DNA of 64,000 nucleotides from Chlorella sorokiniana (lineage: Eukaryota; Chlorophyta; Trebouxiophyceae; Chlorellales; Chlorellaceae). The notes beneath the pieces were generated by a model. That model was not told the DNA's origin and did no database searches. It saw only the letters and a list, made by a program, of their open reading frames with translations. Positions 1 to 10,748 of the stretch are shown piece by piece. The number at the start of each line of letters is the position of its first letter. Position 1 is the stretch's first letter. The stretch lies in the NCBI GenBank assembly GCA_025917655.1, contig CP084615.1:1550001-1614000 (forward strand), written 5' to 3'. A program made the position numbers and the translations under genes.

Positions 1-478
1 GGGTGTGGGGCCACGCTGGGCCGGCCCCGTGGCAAGCGGTGGAAAACCAAACAAGAGCATGCATCCACCGCCCGGCCGCAACGCTCCACGGCCCAAAACT
101 GCCTGTTCCCTGCCCCACGAACACCCGGGCGGCCACCCACCGCGCCAGTATCTCCCGCTGCAGCTCCCAGCCCACCACGTATCCTCGGTCCACGGGGCGG
201 CGCAGGCTGACCGCGCTCACATCGCGCATGCCCAGCATCGCCTCACCCAGGAACGTGCCCCGCTCGCCCTTCAGCTTTGCGCTGGCATTGGGAAACACCC
301 TGCAGCCATTGCGAGGCGGTGGATGCCCGGATGGCAGGGCGTGTAGGGGCACCACAGGCCGGCAGCAGGGTGGCGGCGCTGGCAGCGGCAGCCGCCCTCA
401 CTTGGGCTTGTCGGGGTGCCGGGCGGTGCCCAGCTTCACTGTGCCGCCGCCTATGTCAGCAACAACAACGTCCTGCAT
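1..478 (-). CDS. ARP6: Actin-related protein 6 (ARP6), 5' part, gene runs off the window
   Basis: Two exons are visible. Exon 1 (402-478) begins with ATG and encodes the actin-fold phosphate loop (VVVADIGGGTVKLGTA). Exon 2 (141-299) continues through VFPNASAKLKGERGTFLG to RRPVDRGYVVGWELQREI, which matches the ARP6 signature RRPIDRGYL..LQREIW. Splice sites are a clean gtgagg donor and ctgcag acceptor, then a gtgggt donor at 140. The rest of the roughly 400-residue protein lies beyond base 1. ARP6 is a subunit of the SWR1-type chromatin remodeller that deposits histone H2A.Z in the nucleus. Conventional actin is unlikely given the ARP6-specific RPxDRGY stretch. The gene shares its upstream region with the ABM-domain gene on the other strand. 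Confidence 0.82.
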
Positions 479-984
479 CTTTAATCGCAGCTTGGCGGCC
501 TCCGGGTGATGAGTGAGAAGGCGACTTGCGGCTACGTCACAGAAGAGCTTGCTGTCGACTCCTCAGATCCATCGCATGCGCGGACCAATCAGCAGAAGAC
601 AGGGATGTGTGGCGTTCCTGCCTTTGTACCGGCGAGCTTGCGAAAGAGAGCATCTCGGCCTCATGTCGTCAATCCTACAGTGCTCATTAATTCAAGTACA
701 TAACCACGATGACGGGAGATGAAAACAAGGTGTTTGATTGCTGGCTGCTTTGCAAACTTGCGCCGTCTTCTCTTGCACGCCAGTCTGCGGTGTCATAGCG
801 ATCCCCAGGGTGATCCGAAGCTTTTTGTCCTTCACACGACATGCGCTGCCTGACCCGTTTGAATAGCTGTGGGACACGGCCGTGTGGCCGCCTCAACGCT
901 GCCGTTGCACGATAAATGTGCTGTCATTTTTGCAGATTTTTGTTCTCTGCGTCTTCCTCAAGTTTCAATCCACAGAGCACAGAG
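479..984. promoter_or_regulatory. Divergent promoter between ARP6 and the ABM-domain gene
   Basis: About 500 bases separate two oppositely oriented starts. A CCAAT box (584-588, in accaatcag) and a tacgtcac element near 533 are the only motifs I would point to. The downstream gene has an alternative in-frame ATG at 916, so part of this stretch could be coding or 5' UTR. Confidence 0.4.
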
Positions 985-1682
985 ATGAGGTGGGCGCACG
1001 AAGCTTCGCGGCTGCTTACCCTGTGTGCTTGGCCTGTTGACGCCGGCCTGCGTGACGCTGCGCCACGCGGCCGGCCTGTGCAGTTCATCGAGACGTGGCG
1101 GCCGCTGGCCCAGTGGGTGAAGGCCAACGAAGCGGGGACGCTTGGCTACGAGGCCATGGTTGCCGACACAGACCCGCTCAAGGTCCTGGTGTTTGAGCGG
1201 TGAGCCTGGTGTTTGAGCCCAGTCCCGCCCGCCAGGCTCAGCTCACCTGCCCTGCATCCAGTTTGGCACAACCCAGCCCAGCGCATTCTGCGCCACGACA
1301 CGCAGGTACATCAGCAAGGCCTACTTCAACGACGTGCACCGCACCTCGCAGCCCTACCTGGCCTTCAAGGCAGGCAGAGGGGAGGGGCGGGCCTTCTGTA
1401 CGCCAGCCCAAACAGGGGCTTTAAAGTTTGCGCAGTAAGAAGTACTGCCACTCCAGTCGGATGTTAGTTGTCCTCTACTTGCATGTTGTGCTGCGCAGGA
1501 GCAGCAGGCGCAGTGGCGGGCAGACAAGCAGGTGGAGGTCAGCGGGTGAGTGTGGCGCCGCTGCTGGCTGGCTGCTATGCCGTACGCTGTCCATAACATG
1601 AGCACTTGTCTCACAAGCAGCCGTGGCTGTGGGTTGCAGGCAGTCATACTACGAGAGCACCGTGGGCCACATGTTCCGATGA
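985..1682 (+). CDS. Small ABM-domain (antibiotic biosynthesis monooxygenase-like) protein
   Basis: Four exons, 985-1199, 1306-1369, 1499-1545 and 1640-1682, join to a protein of about 120 residues. Its core, FIETWRPLAQWV followed by GTLGYEAMVADTDPLKVLVF and ERYISKAYFNDVHRTSQPYL, has the ABM/YgiN dimeric ferredoxin-like fold pattern: a PGTLxYE turn, then an xxxLVxERY strand and a helix with a conserved H. Such proteins are quinol or small-aromatic monooxygenases, or simply stress-related. The substrate cannot be told here. Intron 2 appears to use a GC donor (AAG followed by gcaggc). An in-frame ATG at 916 would add 23 residues; I prefer 985 because the upstream part is low in conserved character. 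The exons need no frame correction. Confidence 0.7.
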
Positions 1683-2074
1683 TGCGCTGCTGGTCTCCAG
1701 CCACCGCTCAGCTCAGGCTGGCTTGATGGCCCATGTCCTGCTAGTTGCTGAGCAATGTAATTTTTTATTGCAAGTCATGGGGTATTCGATGCACTCATAG
1801 AGATTGGGAGCTCCCTGCTGCCCTGGACGGGCAGCATGTCGCCAACCAGTGCTGGCATGTCGTGGCACGACGCGGTGCTGCTTTGTGGTGATCCCCGTGC
1901 TCAGCGCCGGTGACGGGTGAACTTGCGCGGCCTTGCCCTGTCTTTTTTGAAGTTACTGGGCTCAATTTGCGAACTACCGCCTTCTTGTGACACTGCCGGT
2001 GGGCTTTGCGCTAGCTGCAGAGCTGTGCGTCCCACTGCTGACGTTGTAGCATCGCTGGATTTCGTGTCCCTATA
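1683..2074. other. Intergenic stretch: 3' UTR of the ABM gene, 5' region of the YqgF-like gene
   Basis: No gene seen. It contains the TGTAA signal at 1756-1760 followed by a T-rich tract, which should end the ABM transcript. The remaining roughly 310 bases would act as promoter and 5' UTR for the next gene. Confidence 0.4.
1756..1760 (+). terminator. TGTAA polyadenylation signal of the ABM gene
   Basis: TGTAA is the standard chlorophyte poly(A) signal. It lies 74 bases after the stop codon and is followed by a T-rich tract. Confidence 0.6.
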
Positions 2075-2967
2075 ATGCATGCTACAGCTTCGAGGTGGCT
2101 GGGCTGCGCAGCCGACTGCCTGCCACTGCGGCCCGGGCGGCGGCACCGCGCACAAGCAACTGGCAGCACGTCTGTAGTAGCGCAGCATCCAGCGGAATCC
2201 AATCATCACAGCAGCAGCTTTGTTGATGGTCTCGGGCCCAGCAGCAGCGGCTCAAGACCAGAGAGCGGCGGCAGCAGGGCGGCGCAGGTGCAGCGGGCGC
2301 TGGGCGTGGACTACGGGCGGCGCGTGGTGGGGCTGGCGGTCAGCACCCTGGGCCTCGCCCCCGCCCCCTGGACGGCGTGCCGGGCGGGCTGGGCCACCAG
2401 CACATGCAGGTGGCTGCGTCGGTGCTGGAGGTGGCGCGGCGGGAGGCCTGCGACGCGGTGGTGGTGGGCCTGCCCGTCACGCAGGCGGGCAGCCTGCGCC
2501 GCCGCGCCACCGACTCGCAGCAGGGGCGGCGATGCCGCAACTTTGCCGCTGACCTGGCGACTGCGGCAGAGGCCTGGCGCATCGCTGTCTTCCTGGCGGA
2601 CGAGGGGGAGCACTGTGCGCGCCCTGGATGTGATGTCTTCCAGCGGCGGCCGGCGCTCGGCGGCGAAGAAGGTGCTTGCCTGCCGCTGGTGCTGCATGGA
2701 TGCAGCGCGCCCCCCCCCCGCTCTCCCTCTCCCCGTCATCATGTGCCGTCTCCTCCCTCACGCCATTCTTTGGCCTGGCCGCCCATGCAGCGCAAGGACA
2801 GCGTGGCAGCGGCGCTCATCCTGGAGACCTTCTTCGGCGACCCGCAGGCAGCGCTGCTGGTGCGGCCCTGGAGACCACAGGGCGGCGGCCAAACCGAGCC
2901 GCAACGCGGCAGCACACAACGGCGGCGGCAGCCGCAGCGCCAGCAACAGGATGGGAGCCCCAGCTGA
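2075..2967 (+). CDS. YqgF/RuvX-like RNase H-fold nuclease, probably plastid
   Basis: After a roughly 75-residue Ser/Arg-rich leader that could be a transit peptide comes ALGVDYGRRVVGLAVSTLG, the family motif with the first catalytic Asp. Next are VVVGLPV, an acidic DE region before the STVRALDVMSSSGG helix, and RKDSVAAALILETFF, which holds the last conserved Asp. The family matures pre-16S rRNA in bacteria and occurs in plastids. Exon 1 ends at 2671 and exon 2 starts at 2791. The frame is lost at a C run (2364-2368) and again near 2605, and both times it resumes in conserved sequence. The start is the first ATG of the open frame. The tail after LLVRPW is low complexity and may be mis-framed. 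Confidence 0.75.
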
Positions 2968-3185
2968 CGAGATCCTGCTGGGGAATCTTGCGACTGTTTT
3001 GCACACAACTGCAAAGCAAAGCGGCAACCTGCGGAAAATATAGAATACATGTGGCAGGGTGGTCGAAATGAGTTCCAGGGTCCCAGGGGAGTGCGGAAGG
3101 TATTGAGGGTCACCAAGGGAAGGGGGAGTCGCAGGGAGGGGGTTGGGGGCATCGGGAGGTCACATGCTGGTGGGCAAATCGGACT

Positions 3186-4914
3186 TTAGTTCAGCTTGGA
3201 AAACACACATGTGGCCTCAGTTGGCATGGGAAACACGCAGGCATTGGTTGCAACCAAGCATGATGCTGCCTCAGGGTGCGGATCGCGGCAGGGGGCGGCG
3301 CCGCTTGTGGGCGCCAGGGGCGGCAGGAAGTAGTGGGAGCCCAAGGCCCCTGCAGGCGGCGCGCCGGTGGCCACCTGCTGGGACTGCATGTGCTGGAGCA
3401 GGGCAAAGGAAGGGAGGACGGAGCCGTAGCCGCCGCCCAGCATCCCCGGCAGGGGAGTGCTGACCTCCAATGCGGCGTGGCCTGCGCCGCCGCCACCGGC
3501 GAGCCCCGTGGCATGGCTGGCGCTGCCGGCTAGGGCCTGCCGCTTGGCGGCCGGCTGCTCTGGGGAGCGCAGGTGGGGCAGGGAGGGCAGCGGGCGCGCA
3601 GGCGAGCTGCAGGGCGTGGGGGCCCCGCCGTGGCGCCCGCCACCGCGCCAACAGGGCCCGGCAGCAGCAGCTGGTCTGGGCCCCAGCTGAAGCCTGGCAT
3701 GGGTGCGGTGGTGATCAGCTCCTGGCTCTCGCTGCCTGCTGCGGCCTCAGACGGCTGACGCAGCAGGCCCTTGGCGCGACCCGCCGGGGAGCGAGCCGCA
3801 GGCTGCTCCTCCCCGCCTCGCCCGCCCGCCGTGGCGGCTGCCTGAGCGGCACGGCTATCGTGCAGGCGGCCCACGGGGATGGCGTGCTGGTGCACGGTGA
3901 CGCGATGGGCGGGGGACTGGGGCGGGGTGCCCGCACCACCTGCGACGCAGCACACAACAAACGGCTGCAACGACGCGAGGAGGGGGGCGCCAGATGCTGC
4001 AGGAGCCCTTCATTGTGAGCCCATCCTTGCCCCGCCCCACCGTGCGTGTGCGAGGGTACCGCGACTCCTCCTCCTCCTCCTCCTCCTCCTCCTGCGCCGC
4101 AGCAGGCTCCACCCGCCTCTGCTGCCCGCCTGGGCGGCCCGGCGTCTTGAGCGCAAAGCGCGACCTGAGCAGCTCCAGGAAGCGCATGCGGTCGGTGCGG
4201 GCATGCTCAATCATGAACTCGTCGCTGTCGTACGTCTCTCTGGGATGGTTCAGCTCAGCTGCGTGAGGGTGTTGGATCATGCGGCGCACATGAGCACTCA
4301 ATGGAACCTGACGGCATGAAACACTTTCTAATTCACAACAGCTGATCATGACCCCCCTCCCCCCCTTTTCCCCTTTCTCCCCCATACCCACACCACTGCC
4401 ACCTGCATCGCCGCGCAAGCGTAAGGCTGCCCTGTCATAGCAGCGCGCAGCCTCTTCAGCCGTCGGGTAGGAGCCAAGGTGGCGCTGGTGGCCCTTGCCC
4501 TTGGGGTTCTGGATCCTGCGGGGATAGGAGGGGCCAGTGTACGCTCTGCACAAGTGCTGCACAAAAAAACACTCGACAGTACTGCCTGGGCCTCACTCTT
4601 ACCAGATATGCGCCTCCCAATGTCCTGTCCTCTTGTACTGAGTCACGCCAATCTGAGGCACACAGGGGAATAACAGCGAGGACTGGGTGAGCAGGGTGCG
4701 GATGCAGCCGCAGGTGCTGTCACACATGTCTTGCCCTTGCATCCATCCTGTCCCGCTCCCCCTCCCCCTTCCTCACATAAGGGGATGTCTTGCTCCGAGG
4801 GCCGCTGCGAGTGCGCTTCCTCGGCGTTGCAAGGGCTTGCCCGTGCACCGAGGCAGCCGTGGCACCGTCCGCCGCCAGAGGCCCCTCTCCTCTCCTCGCG
4901 TGCGTGCCTTCCAT
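3186..4914 (-). CDS. AP2/ERF-family transcription factor with a single AP2 domain
   Basis: The AP2 domain is split over three exons: 4777-4914 (ends ..TSPY), 4603-4652 (IGVTQYKRTGHWEAHIW) and about 4392-4515 (QNPKGKGHQRHLGSYPTAEE, then AARCYDRAALRLRG). This has the W, the EAHIW strand, the YLG-like H-LG turn and the C-terminal AA helix that bind DNA. The start is the ATG at 4914. The exon from 4307 downward encodes a helical region (YDSDEFMIEHARTDRMRFLE), then a run of about nine Glu encoded by a GAG repeat (4068-4092), then a Pro/Ala/Gly-rich tail of low complexity. The frame is lost at least once in the tail, so the stop at 3186 is uncertain. It is a nuclear regulator; its targets are unknown. 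Confidence 0.75.
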
Positions 4915-5541
4915 TCTTCTCGGTCTACACCTTGTCAACACCGGATATCACCGATTCCTGCACAGGGAGGGCGGGAGGGCTGGGTCGCCTTGTTGTGCAC
5001 CGTCCTCCGGGTTCGCGAGCAATCTCCGCTCTTGTACACTTCAACTAGCTCACTCCTGCTTGAAAAGTGACTGTTACTGCCTGAGCAACACGCGGGCGCC
5101 AAGTTTTCCTGCCTGCAAAGCCTTAAGCCACCTCCCTCCCACCTGTCAAGGGGCTCGCAGCAGGCAGACTCATCAACAAGAGCAGCAGGGCCGCCAGCAA
5201 AGCCTGAGACGCTCCTGAGGAAATGGATGGTTGGAGGAAAGTTGGGCCCCGCTTGCCACACCAGGTGCCTCGTCGTGATCCCCGTCCTGGCTGATGGTTG
5301 TTCTTCCCCTCTGAATTTTATTGTTGTAGCAGGGGAGTTGCGGCTTGCCTGGCCGACAGTGGCCCTTGCTTCTCCACATGCAGGAGTGCTGAGCAGTGAG
5401 CAGTGTGGCAGGAAGCCCATTGGAGCTCACGAAAGCAGGGAAGGTGGCCAGGCACCGTTCCCCCACAGCCGCATGCCAGGAAAAGCTGCCTACTGCTGGC
5501 CGTCCCCAGCGCTCGCGCAAGCGCTGGTGTGCATGAGCTGC
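4915..5541. other. Region between the AP2 gene start and the Elongin A-like stop
   Basis: Both flanking genes are on the minus strand, so this holds the AP2 promoter and the Elongin A 3' UTR. No TTACA (reverse TGTAA) was found apart from the one overlapping the Elongin A stop itself. No conserved ORF was seen. Confidence 0.3.
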
Positions 5542-6988
5542 TTACAGGCAGGCAAATACATCGCATTCCTCAAGGGCTGAGGGAGCTTGCACGCATGGCC
5601 TCTTGGTGCGCCTCTCAACTTCCGGGCCTGCACGGACCACCTTGCTGCCTGCCACTGCAACCCTGCGTGCTTCCTGCTTGCCGGGCGGCATCCCTGCCTT
5701 GGCCTGTGCAGCCTGCCTCTCAGGCTCCCCATCAGCAAAGATGTCGACCTCCTGCAGCATCTGAGCTGGCATGGGTTTGAGCCGCTGCCGTGGAGCTCCG
5801 CTGCGTGCGTGCGGTACAGGTGCCGCCTGAGGCGCGGCAGTGCAGGGTAGGGGCTCCTCCTGGAGCCTCGGGCGCCTTTGGCCAGGAGGACAGCGCGGCG
5901 TGCTCGTGAAGCCTGGCGATTTCGCTTGTAGGGTGCCTTGGGTGTGCTCGGTCAGCTGCATCTCCGGTGCTGCGGCTACGAGCTGGTGGGGCTGCTCCTG
6001 CTGCTGCCGCTGCTGCTGCCTGCGCTGTGATATGCTGGCTTGCGCCGTGTTAGCTTGGCGCGGCAATGTGATGGGTAGGCCACCAGGCGACCCACTCGCA
6101 GCCAATCGCCGCAGCTGCAGGGTCTTCGGGTGCGCTGCATTGGAGCCAGCTGGCAGGGCAGGTGCAGGCCGGATGATCGGCCGTGAGGTGGACTGGGAAC
6201 GCTTCCTGGTCTGGCTGCTGCCTGAGCTGCCCATGCCGCCAACCTTCAGCTTCTTCAGCAGCCGCTCCTTCACGGTGCCTGACTGGCTGCAGCCGAGCGC
6301 GCGCACGTGCGACGAAGGTGCGGGGCCGCGCTGCCCCCTGCGCCTGGCTGGCAGCGGGTCCACCACCACCGTGTGCCGCGCAGCTCGCCCCCGCTCCTCC
6401 TGCTCCCGCAGCGCCCGCAGCCGCTTGCCGCTCTCCGCCCGCTTGCGCTGCAGCTCGCTTTGCCGGCGTGCATACAGGGCCCTGCATGGGCAGGGGCAGC
6501 CGGCGTTGAGCACAGGTGCCAGGGGAGCCGCAAAGGTTGGGTCCTGCGCCCCCGCGCCCACCTGTAGTCGGCGGCTGGGACGCCGGGTGCTCCCTGTGCA
6601 ACTTCCGCTGCCGCAGGCAGCGCTGGCAGGGGCACCGCGCCGGGCTCGCCAAAGGCTGCCACAAAGATGCGGTGCCAGTGGGGCCACAGCCACGGCGCCA
6701 GCACACGCCCGCTGCCCTCCAGCGTGCTGTCTTCTATCTCTGCCAGCTGCTGCGGCGAGCACGCTGCCAGCACGTCATGCAACAGCTCGACTGGCATCGC
6801 TCCTGGTTGCAGAGGTGGGCATAAGGCAAGCGCAGAGGGTGGCGGTCAGGAGTCGCAGACAGCCGGTGCGCTGCTGGAAGCGCATGCCTAGGAAACTCAC
6901 CCAAGTCGCCAATACAATCCCTAAACTTTATCAAGGTAGCAGTCGCCAGCTTTAGAAGAGTAGGAACGCCACGCCTTCCGGCCTCCAT
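5542..6988 (-). CDS. ELOA: Elongin A-like transcription elongation factor subunit
   Basis: Exon 1 (6901-6988) begins MEAGRRGVPTLLKLATATLI and exon 2 (6562 to about 6799) continues MPVELLHDVLAACSPQQL..IE, then W..HRIF. This is the Elongin A pattern: a BC-box-like helix, a CxxxQLxxIE F-box-like segment and a WxxH.xxxF tail. Exon 3 (5542-6481) follows with a basic helix (ALYARRQSELQRKRAESGKR) and a KERLLKKLKVGGMGS motif as in other Elongin A proteins, then a Gln/Pro-rich tail. Elongin A joins Elongin B and C to stimulate RNA polymerase II and can act in a ubiquitin ligase for stalled polymerase. All splice joins keep frame, so this gene is one of the cleaner models here. It was called on motif pattern without an alignment. 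Confidence 0.7.
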
Positions 6989-7691
6989 CCTTGAGCAGGC
7001 GGCAGCGGCGCCGCCGCTACCGGCCGCGCTCCACCCAGGCCAGCAACGTTTCGGTGAGGCCTACAATTATTGAAGACGGCTGTCTAGATACTACAATCAC
7101 AGCTTCAAGCGGCGTGTTGAAGGGCGAGCACCCGGGGGCAGAAGCGTACGCGCGGGAAGTGGCCAGCCGAGGCTTCAAGCCAAAAGTTACAACACTATGT
7201 GCAGTGTCTCAAAAGAGTACAGCCGCAAAGCCGTGGACCAGTGACTTTTCATGTCCCGCCTTGAGCGGCACGTGCACCTAGAGCGTTCATGCGGCCGCAT
7301 AGCCCACCGCTGCATGCAGGAACCCCTTGCATCGGACACTGACACTGCACATTTCATTTTTGATGAACCGTGGGTGTCATGATCACATTGACACCGAAAG
7401 CACGGTTGTGAGATTGCGAGGCAAACCGACAGCACCAAAGCTGCGACAGCCACAAAGCGGGGACAGCAAAAAGCTAGCAAAACAATGATAGAAGAGCATG
7501 TGCATGAGAAAACAAAATGTAGAAAGTGAATAAGGATAGCAGGAGTTAAAGCAAAGAAGGATCACTTCACAATTACACACTGCGCAGGCCAAAGGAGTGA
7601 ACTTCCCGACCAGCTGGCAGGTCGTCAGGTATTTGCCGTTCGCCGGCGAGGCCTCGCCTGCCCCGCTTGCGCCCAGCGCCAGCGCCGGCCC
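6989..7691. other. Intergenic region between Elongin A-like and P450 genes
   Basis: No convincing gene. The part near 7500-7600 is unusually AT-rich for this window and holds a reverse TGTAA (TTACA, 7573-7577) that should end the P450 transcript about 115 bases after its stop. Another TTACA lies near 7188. The upstream 300 bases should contain the Elongin A promoter. Confidence 0.35.
7573..7577 (-). terminator. TGTAA polyadenylation signal of the P450 gene
   Basis: TTACA on the plus strand, 115 bases beyond the P450 stop, inside a locally AT-rich stretch. Confidence 0.5.
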
Positions 7692-10355
7692 TCACTCCAC
7701 GTACATCTTCATGCCGTTGAGGGGCGCCACCGGGATGACGGAGGGGTGGGTGACCCCCGCCTTGGCGGCGTCCACGGGCGTGAAGGTGAAGCGCTGGCTC
7801 AGCACCGACAGCAGCACGCGGTTCTCCAGCAGCGCAAAGTACTGGCCCAGGCAGTTGCGGGGCCCTGGATGAAGGGCAGGAACTGCGGGAGGGGCGGGGG
7901 AGGCAGCAGGCAGGCGGCAGGCTGGGGCTGCAGGTGATGCCAGCGTGGCAAACGGTGTGCAGGAGGCCAGGCGTGGCCGCGACCCGGTCGCCCCCGCTCC
8001 CCAGTCAGCCCCGCCCCCACCATGTAAGGGCGGATGGCGGCGTCGAACTGGTCGTACTCCCCGCCCGGCATGTAGCGGTCGGGCGCCAGGCCAGCGGGTC
8101 CTGGTACTGGTGGTGGATGCCCTGCACGTGCAGGATGAGCCAGGAGCCGGCCGGCAGGCGGTGGCCCAGCAGCTCGTCCTCCTGCAGGGGCGTTGGGGGG
8201 GCCTTCAAGACGCTAGCGTGGCACAAAGCACCAGCACCCCAGATGGATCCATTGGAGTTGCAAGAGCTTGGCAGCTGTGTGTGCGGTGTCCGGGCAGCGC
8301 CCGACGAGGGGAGGGGCGCCAGGGGCAGGACGCACCTGCACCAGGTTGCGGGTCACCACGGGCACCACGCTGTACTTGCGCAGGCTCTCCTTGAGGGCCG
8401 CCAGCGTGAACTCCATGCCATCCACAGCCTCGCGCGACGGCACTTTGAAGCCGCCGCCGCCGCGCTTGAACACGCGGTCGGCCTCAGCGCGCACCTGGGC
8501 CATGCGGGGAGCGCCTGACAGTCATTTGCGGCTCAGCATCAGGAGCACGCAGCGGCTTTGCCCAGAGATGCCCGGAGTAAGGTCATGCGACAGGCCGCCC
8601 CCTCCTCCACAACCACACTGCAGGCCCCCCCACACACACTTTCACACCCACACCCACACACGCGCGCACCTTTGCCAGCGCCTCGCTGCTCTGGCTCAGC
8701 TCGTACATGGTCCAGCAGAGCATGGCGGAGCTGGTCTCGTGCCCCGCCAGCAGGAAGGTCTTCACCTCGTAGCACAGCTGCACCTCGCTCGCCGCAGTCC
8801 ACTTCTCGCCGCTCTCCTGCGGCCAGCGCGGCGCGGTGCAGCGGCAACGCGGGTAGTGCCAGCAGGCCGCAAGCCCCCAGGGCGCAAGGACCCAGGCCAC
8901 TACGGGGCCACAGGCCGCTGCCGCTGCTCGACACGCCCCCGCCCCTGCCCGCCACACCCACCCACCTCTGCCGCCGCCAGCACGCGGTCCAGGATGTCGG
9001 GCTTGGCTGGGGGCTTGCCGCCGTTGGCTGCCCGTGCCGCACGCCGCTGCCGGATGATGCCGACAATGTAGTCGTTGAGCTGCCAGGGGGAGGGTGGGGG
9101 CGCGCGTGAGCAGGCAGGACTCGCCCAACCAGTCGGCCCCAACCGCCCTCGTACCGCCCGCACGCCGCAGCAGCCCTGCGTTGCCGCCGCCGCCACCACA
9201 CCCCCCGCACCTTCTTGACGCGCGAGTTGTAGCGGTGCGCGGTGAGCGGGTACAGCTGGCGCCAGGGTGCCAGCACGCGCCGATTGCTTTCCTCCATGAC
9301 GGGCAGGTAGAGCTGCGGGAAGACGCGGTCGCACTCCTCGGGGGCAGGCTCAGGATGGCCTCCCGATGATCTGCAGCGTCAGCAGCCGGAACTCCTCCTC
9401 CAGATCCACTGCGGGGCAGCGCGCGCACGAGGGAGCGCAGGGTGGGGCGCGGCAGGTGCCACACCCTGACGACGACGCCGGCCTTGCAACCTTCAAACCA
9501 ACCCGCCGACACGCAGCAGCGCCTCGTTCCTGGGCTTCACACGCCGCTGCCGCTCGCCGCGGACGCAGCCTGCCCAACACCCGTCAGCGCACCTGGCTTG
9601 CCCGTGCCGCGGAAGGTCTCCAGATGCTTGCACAGCCGCTCCACCGCGGCGGCGGCGATGGGTATGATGGCGTCCAGCATGTCCACCCGCAGCGCCGGCG
9701 CCATCAGCAGCCGCTGCTTCTGCCAGTGCGCGCCGTCCGCGGTGACCAGACCGGTGCCCAGGATGGAGAGGAAGGGCTTGTAGGAGAAGTCGAGGTCCTT
9801 TTCATACAGCCGCTGGCGGGTCTGGCAAGGAGGGGCGGCACAGCGTGCGGGGGCTGCTGGAATCCTTGGGCTGCGCACGCCGCTGGCCTCTGGGCCATGC
9901 GACCCCTTGCAAGGCAAGTCCTTGACCTTTGAGGGTTGACGGCAGGGCTGCGGCAGGACGGCGCGGCCCGCCGGGCAGCCCGCGAGCCCCACCTGGAACA
10001 CGCGCTTGGCGCCCTCGGCGTCGTTGACGATCAGGCCGGTGCGGTGCAGGATGTTGAAGCGGGTGAGGGGCCCCGTGGCGCGCGCCCACTCCAGCATCTT
10101 CTCCCAGGGGCAGGGCGCGCGGGCCAGCTGCAGTGCATGCCCCAGGTTGAGCAGGCCGCCGCCAGGCGCGGCAGGGACAGAGCTGCAGCCGACCGCGACT
10201 CGCAGCCAGCGTGCGCCCGCCTTCAGTTGGGCGGCTGTCCAGCGGGCCAGCGCTATCAGAACTATGGCCACCGTCACTGTGATGAGCAACTGGGTCACCG
10301 CCAGGGCGACCTGGGGGCTCAGGCCCAGTCGCTCCAAGTGGTGCAGCAACTCCAT
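7692..10355 (-). CDS. Membrane-anchored cytochrome P450 monooxygenase
   Basis: Start ATG at 10355. The N-terminus has a membrane anchor (LAVTQLLITVTVAIVLIALA). Then come the C-helix W (HWQKQRLLMAPALR), the I-helix oxygen-binding motif (LLAGHETSSAMLCWTMYELS), the K-helix ExxR (ESLRKYSVVPVVTRNL), the PDRYMPGGEYDQ segment, and the haem loop with its Cys (FIQGPRNCLGQYFALLE). About eight exons; the first two are 9993-10355 and 9593-9821. The frame is short by one base at several G/C runs, including the haem loop (7859-7862) and near 8090, where the conserved residues read on in the next frame. It would sit in the ER or plastid envelope and needs a reductase. The family number and substrate cannot be judged from sequence alone. 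Confidence 0.85.
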
Positions 10356-10748
10356 GCTGGGCAGTCGTCAACGTGCAATTGATGAGATACGACCGCAGCG
10401 CTGCCAGGTCTTTACAGTGTCAGTTGGCAGGTAGCAAAGCGTCAAAGCTTGGAGGGGTGCTGGGCAACCAAACGGAGCGAACAGGGGGTGTTCCAGGGCA
10501 GAGGTTGCACTACTACAGGACCCTCAAGGGAGCTGCGGATCGAGCATTTGAACGGAGGGCACGTCGCAAACCGATCACACGTGGCGAGGGCTCTCGAGGG
10601 TGGGGTGTCTTTATCGGTAAATCAAGCACTTGGCACATAGATCAGATCCACCAATCATCAGATTCATTTGAACGAAGCAGCATTATTCACCCCGACATGC
10701 TCCTTTGATCTTCAAGGCTGCGAGCGCTGTACTGACAGCCAAACAGCC
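10356..10748. promoter_or_regulatory. Divergent promoter of the P450 and TRAPPC5 genes
   Basis: 393 bases lie between two opposing start codons. A CCAAT box is at 10651-10655, about 95 bases upstream of the TRAPPC5 ATG. The stretch is AT-richer than the flanking exons. Confidence 0.4.
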
